Shown in pieces: positions 63,001 to 64,000 of a DNA stretch of 64,000 nt. The stretch is from Liolophura sinensis (lineage: Eukaryota > Mollusca > Polyplacophora > Chitonida > Chitonidae). The notes beneath the pieces are model-generated. The model did not search any database. It was not told where the DNA came from and saw only the letters and a program-made list of their open reading frames with translations. The stretch is taken from positions 13,189,717 through 13,253,716 of the forward strand of contig NC_088305.1 in assembly GCF_032854445.1 (NCBI RefSeq). Reading direction: 5' to 3'. Position 1 is the first letter of the stretch; every line of letters starts with the position of its first letter. The position numbers were made by a program, and so were the translations under genes.

Positions 63001-63914
63001 TTATCGTTTTTATGGTTGTTCAGTCCTATCGTTTTTATGGTTGTTCAGTCCTACAAGATCATTTTTTGTAATGAAATCAGCATAATCAGAATTATATCAG
63101 TCAGTGTGTAAAGGTTTCGGAGGATAGGCTGGGACATGTTATATTGCCATGCACAAGTGACTTTCGAGGCATAAAAAATTATTACAGTGAGATTCCAACG
63201 TTTAAGTATGTATTTAGTCTCACAACTGTATTGGGCTGTTAATCAAGGTAAAAACTAGTCCAGATCCGAAGAAGTCAAAATAAATGTGATATCAAAACCG
63301 AAGGACATGAATGTGCAACATTAGCCATGCAAGACCTTGGTACTAGGACCTTCATACGCTATTTGTTTCTTTTGGGTGTGTTATTTCTGTCATAAGGCGT
63401 CTGTATTTCCTTGTAGCGAATCAGTCCCTAATGCAGGCTTCCCCATTATGCTAGTGAAATTACAATATTGCCCATGTTAATGCTCTTACGGGAAACTCTG
63501 TGGCCGAGTTGTTAGTGTGCCAGCGTGAGGCAATGACTCTATAGCCTGTCACCATTGCGGCCGCATGGAGCTCAAGTCCAGCTTAAGCTGGCTTCCTCTC
63601 CTCTCGTACGCGAGGAAGTTTGCCAGCAACTTGCACATGGCTCCCCACGAGCTCTGTCCGTTCCTCCCCCCCCCCCCCGCCATATTGCTGGTTGTAGTCG
63701 TAAGAGAAATATTCTTGGGTACAGGGTAAAACCAAGTTTAATGTAATACAACAAATTAAAAGCTCTGGCGCTATAGGTTTTCAGGTTGGCAGTCGGTGGG
63801 TCATGCAGGCAGCTGGTTTCACAATGATACTGCTTGGATGTTTGGGCAAATTCGGGGCCTTGTTCGTTACTATCCCTACTCTCGTCGTCGGCGGGATGTT
63901 CATGATCACGTTTG
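30092..63914 (+). CDS. SLC23-family nucleobase/ascorbate transporter, 5' 11 exons
   Basis: Polytopic membrane transporter of the NAT/NCS2 (SLC23) family, which carries ascorbate or nucleobases; the substrate cannot be set from sequence. Exons: 30092-30136, 33140-33235, 33663-33820, 38283-38377, 53312-53394, 55483-55664, 56729-56852, 57427-57583, 59120-59269, 60108-60211, 63785-63914; phases agree, 441 codons so far. Exon 1 ([15 protein letters not shown]) is inferred from ATG, phase and GT donor. Family blocks: [12 protein letters not shown] (TM1), [72 protein letters not shown] (E339, D343) and [20 protein letters not shown]. Odd points: TM1 reads QQYL instead of QHYL (residue 48), and the NAT signature has Ala389 and Arg392 for [Q/E/P] and Gly. 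The start of exon 7 is the least certain junction. The C-terminal exons lie beyond the window. Introns 2-4 contain a segmental duplication. Confidence 0.92.
30478..30556 (+). mobile_element. Family-A SINE tail fragment (SLC23 intron 1)
   Basis: CCTAATGTTGACCACCGTCG, then ATAAGTGAAATGTTCTTGAG and TACGGCGTAAAACAC. Confidence 0.85.
30815..30928 (-). mobile_element. Family-A SINE fragment (SLC23 intron 1)
   Basis: TTTATTTATTTATTTGATTG, GACGGCGGCCAGCATTATGG and ACCGGGCAGAGCTCGGGGG; the head is missing. Confidence 0.88.
31931..31984 (-). mobile_element. Family-A SINE tail remnant (copy A; also 42405-42464)
   Basis: Only TTTGATTGGTGTTTTACGCC and GTACTCAAGAATATACGAC remain. The same stump occurs at about 42405-42464 in duplication copy B. 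Confidence 0.85.
32461..32726 (-). mobile_element. Full-length family-A SINE (young insertion in copy A)
   Basis: Minus-strand tRNA-derived SINE. The plus-strand right end (ACTGAGCCACGGAGGCC) is the reverse complement of the tRNA-like head; the left end is the T-rich complement of the tail. It is flanked by a perfect 14-bp target duplication, AACAAGTATCTGGA, at 32447-32460 and 32727-32740. Copy B (around 42925) has a single AACAAGTATCTGGA with no element, so it is a true empty site. Confidence 0.95.
33880..34017 (-). mobile_element. Family-A SINE fragment, left arm of inverted pair (copy A)
   Basis: Tail and body of a family-A SINE on the minus strand (GCCGTACTCAAGAA, CCAGCATGATGGTGGGAGG). 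It is followed immediately by a plus-strand copy of the same family, giving a head-to-head inverted pair within intron 3 of the SLC23 gene. Confidence 0.85.
34018..34266 (+). mobile_element. Family-A SINE, right arm of inverted pair (copy A)
   Basis: A plus-strand SINE starts with a tRNA-like head (GGTGGCTCCGTGGCCTAGTG; B-box-like GTTCAAGTCCAGCTC) and ends at ATCAAATAAATAAATGAAT. The body is complementary to the preceding minus-strand fragment. Confidence 0.88.
34900..37800. repeat. ~770-bp tandem satellite array (copy A, intron 3)
   Basis: The anchor GGTGCGGGTCTATTATTTC (or a close variant) recurs at about 35171, 35937, 36704 and 37481, a spacing of about 766-777 bp. Each unit continues through GTTACGTTGGTAACATGGGG, a SINE-tail-like TTTGATTGATGTTTTAC...AATATTTCACTTA, TAGTGTGAGGGTTT, and AAATTTTTCAAA...GTTACC. 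Short open frames inside units (about 60-80 residues) repeat only because the units do, and are not taken as genes. Confidence 0.9.
39510..39632 (-). mobile_element. Degenerate family-A SINE at the duplication edge (copy A)
   Basis: ATATGATTAATGTTTC, then ACCCACGACCATTCGCAGGT and GAGGAAGCCAGTATGAGTTG. The copy-B equivalent is at about 52937-53042, and similarity between the segments ends inside this element. Confidence 0.75.
39640..41745 (-). mobile_element. 5'-truncated Tx1/L1-like LINE fragment
   Basis: Minus-strand non-LTR retrotransposon remnant. From its 5' side: [19 protein letters not shown] followed by an in-frame TAG, then [10 protein letters not shown] (RT catalytic box), [17 protein letters not shown] and [10 protein letters not shown]. 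Further on, 40165-40713 encodes a C-terminal zf-RVT-like zinc motif ([14 protein letters not shown]). The 3' end is an A-run (plus-strand T-run near 39642) next to a TATC repeat. Endonuclease and the first part of RT are missing. The clade call is from RT style only. Confidence 0.8.
43333..43428 (+). pseudogene. Duplicate of SLC23 exon 2 (open)
   Basis: This 96-nt exon copy is flanked by an intact TTTTTACAG acceptor and a CAG|GTAAAAC donor, and encodes the same 32 residues as 33140-33235. The differences seen (GTG to GTT, CAT to CAC) are synonymous. Because its length is a multiple of three, splicing it in after exon 4 would not by itself shift the frame, but its downstream partner exons are broken. 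It is most likely an unused exon. Confidence 0.8.
43846..44002 (+). pseudogene. Duplicate of SLC23 exon 3, frameshifted
   Basis: Copy of 33663-33820 (158 nt), here 157 nt. In the segment that reads ...ACTGTACCT... in copy A this copy reads ...ACTAACCT..., one base shorter. The frame then meets TAG a few codons later. Acceptor and donor look intact, so inclusion in mRNA would truncate the protein. Confidence 0.9.
44062..44447. mobile_element. Inverted family-A SINE pair (copy B)
   Basis: Copy-B counterpart of 33880-34266: a minus-strand fragment (44062-44197) followed by a plus-strand SINE (44198-44447). The pair therefore predates the segmental duplication. Confidence 0.85.
45060..47866. repeat. 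~770-bp tandem satellite array (copy B, left part)
   Basis: Same array in the second duplication copy, with anchors near 45780, 46546 and 47319, about 767-773 bp apart. The left junction differs from copy A: sequence passes directly from TTCACTTAATCAC into ATGACACCTGCTG, whereas copy A holds about 330 bp extra, so unit number changed after or during duplication. Confidence 0.9.
48876..48883 (+). promoter_or_regulatory. TATA-box-like TATAAATA in the solo-LTR-like element
   Basis: GACTATAAATACTGGGC lies about 1 kb into the element. It is followed by TTCCCACTTTTAGTCCCAG and then a region dense in GGGACT/TTCCCAG words, a plausible LTR U3-R junction on the plus strand. No transcript start can be seen from sequence. 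Confidence 0.4.
48884..49400. repeat. Cluster of GGGACT / TTCCCAG inverted words
   Basis: Inside the inserted element, words such as GTGGGACTG, TTCCCAG, ACTGGGA and GTCCCAG recur in both orientations, for example GGGACTGGGATTCCCAG near 49283. Together they form many short palindromes, like repeated protein-binding sites or a foldable region. Confidence 0.7.
49918..51200. repeat. ~770-bp tandem satellite array (copy B, right part)
   Basis: Continuation of the array after the 2,051-bp insertion, with anchors near 50109 and 50887, a spacing of about 778 bp. The last unit decays into the unique sequence that precedes exon 4, as in copy A. Confidence 0.88.
51688..51781 (+). pseudogene. Duplicate of SLC23 exon 4, frameshifted
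   Basis: Copy of 38283-38377 (95 nt), here 94 nt. One T is lost from the TTTT run in TTCGTTTTCCTTC, producing TCG TTT CCT TCG TGA, an immediate stop. Splice sites (CTACAG acceptor, GGTAAG donor) remain. Together with the broken exon 3 copy this marks copy B as non-functional. Confidence 0.92.
55040..55390 (+). repeat. Novel dispersed repeat, best copy
   Basis: Words in order: GTGTGATAGCTGGCAAATGG, TCACATGTAACCGGTGAAAT, GTTTACCTCAGTCAGGGTTT, CTAACTGTTCATGTAAATAC, AACACGCCCCCTAGCACAAT, GGCTTAAGCAGAATTCGG and AGACGTCACTGGTTCAGAAT. The same words recur, partially, at about 10560-10690, 11780-11900, 27600-27720, 33540-33660, 42080-42180 and 43720-43840. The first 70 bp is itself tandemly duplicated here. 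Confidence 0.75.
55975..56310. repeat. ~165-bp tandem repeat (SLC23 intron 6)
   Basis: CACATTTGTCCATTTCTGCA, GTTGTCATGGTTACCAGAT and ATGATTTCGT recur about 165 bp later as CACATTTGTCCATTTTTGCA, GTTGTCATGGTAACTAGAT and ATGATTTCGT, with a third partial start at about 56300. Confidence 0.85.
57785..57925 (-). mobile_element. Family-A SINE fragment (SLC23 intron 8)
   Basis: TTTATTTATTTATTTGATTG, GGCCAGCATTATGGTGGGTG and ACCATCCGCAGGTTGCTGAC; the head is missing. Confidence 0.88.
58530..58592 (+). mobile_element. Family-A SINE tail fragment (SLC23 intron 8)
   Basis: ATAAGTGAACTATTCTTGAG followed by TATCCGGCGATACACCAATC, diverged tail. Confidence 0.65.
59339..59535 (+). mobile_element. Family-D SINE, second copy (SLC23 intron 9)
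   Basis: GACCGCTTCGGTGGCGTAAT head, GGGATCAAAACCGGGTCAGG, TTTAAAAATGAAACTTGTTC and GGTTAGAGCTATGAAACAGG match the 28491 copy in order. It lies in the intron between 59269 and 60108. Confidence 0.75.
59597..59655. repeat. 20-bp tandem repeat (SLC23 intron 9)
   Basis: AAACCAAAGCATACATGTCA occurs two full times and once partially, grading into a CATA-rich stretch. Confidence 0.9.
63003..63058. repeat. 26-bp direct repeat (SLC23 intron 10)
   Basis: ATCGTTTTTATGGTTGTTCA followed by GTCCT occurs twice in tandem. Confidence 0.9.
63490..63752 (+). mobile_element. Family-A SINE just upstream of the last SLC23 exon
   Basis: Head CTCTGTGGCCGAGTTGTTAG, B-box-like GAGCTCAAGTCCAGCTTAAG, body interrupted by a C-run (about 63668-63679) and tail AAATATTCTTGGGTACAGGG. 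It ends about 30 bp before the exon that starts at 63785. Confidence 0.85.
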
Positions 63915-63972
63915 GTAAGATAACTCTGAAACTGGGCGGCATGACAGTTTTATCTGAAGACGATATATCTCG

Positions 63973-64000
63973 TAGAGATCACGTAGTTTTAACGAGGTGT
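63973..64000 (+). mobile_element. Start of a third LINE RNase H fragment at the window edge
   Basis: GTAGTTTTAACGAGGTGT matches the plus-strand LINE fragment at 24361 and the reverse complement of about 15800-15825. It lies just inside the intron after the exon that ends at 63914, and continues off the window. Confidence 0.6.

Noticed and set aside
1-64000. CRISPR-like arrays, operons or bacterial defence systems
   Set aside because: The window is animal DNA with spliced genes; the direct repeats seen are SINEs, minisatellites or a segmental duplication.

Overview
This window is animal nuclear DNA from a lophotrochozoan, most likely a mollusc (a brachiopod is possible). The evidence is long AT-rich introns with canonical splice sites, dense tRNA-derived SINEs whose tails read ...TTGAGTACGGCGTAAAACACCAAT(C/A)AAATAAATAAA on one strand or the other, and I-type and Tx1-type LINEs, Tc1 and pogo fragments. 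There is no sign of prokaryotic organisation. Two host genes can be reconstructed with phase-consistent exons; almost everything else is intron or transposon.

Gene 1 (minus strand, 9733 down to 928 and continuing off the left edge) is NOP2/NSUN1 (p120/NOL1), the nucleolar rRNA m5C methyltransferase. Thirteen exons give 467 residues, from the start codon to just past the SAM-binding motif; the catalytic-cysteine exons lie outside the window. Its seventh intron has a perfect ATATCCTTT donor, a U12-like branch site and an AC acceptor. It is therefore a U12-type AT-AC intron, as in the well-studied human p120 gene.

Region 9.7-30 kb has no confirmed host gene. It holds a nested SINE pair (11.0-11.6 kb), a degenerate pogo-like transposase (13.9-15.2 kb), an almost full-length but frame-broken I-clade-like LINE on the minus strand (about 15.5-21.2 kb), a Tc1 transposase split by a SINE (21.2-22.4 kb), an unassigned DDE-like transposase remnant (22.6-24.0 kb) joined to a second LINE RNase H fragment (24.1-24.6 kb), and a SINE inserted beside another SINE (28.5-29.1 kb).

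Gene 2 (plus strand, 30092 to beyond 63914) is an SLC23-family nucleobase/ascorbate transporter. Eleven exons give 441 residues in consistent phase. Exons 2-4 lie in a 7.7-kb segment (31.9-39.6 kb) that is repeated at 42.3-53.0 kb. In the second copy exons 3 and 4 each carry a one-base frameshift, so the second copy is a set of decaying exons sitting inside intron 4 of the working gene. The protein has Gln in place of the usual TM1 His of the family's QH motif, and its NAT signature is altered at two positions (Ala and Arg).

The two copies of the segmental duplication act as empty-site controls for each other. They show that a 266-bp SINE inserted into copy A, and a 2,051-bp element with TG...CA ends and a 4-bp target duplication (solo-LTR-like) inserted into copy B, after the duplication. 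Intron 3 also carries a tandem array of ~770-bp units whose copy number differs between the copies. A Tx1-like LINE fragment separates the two segments.
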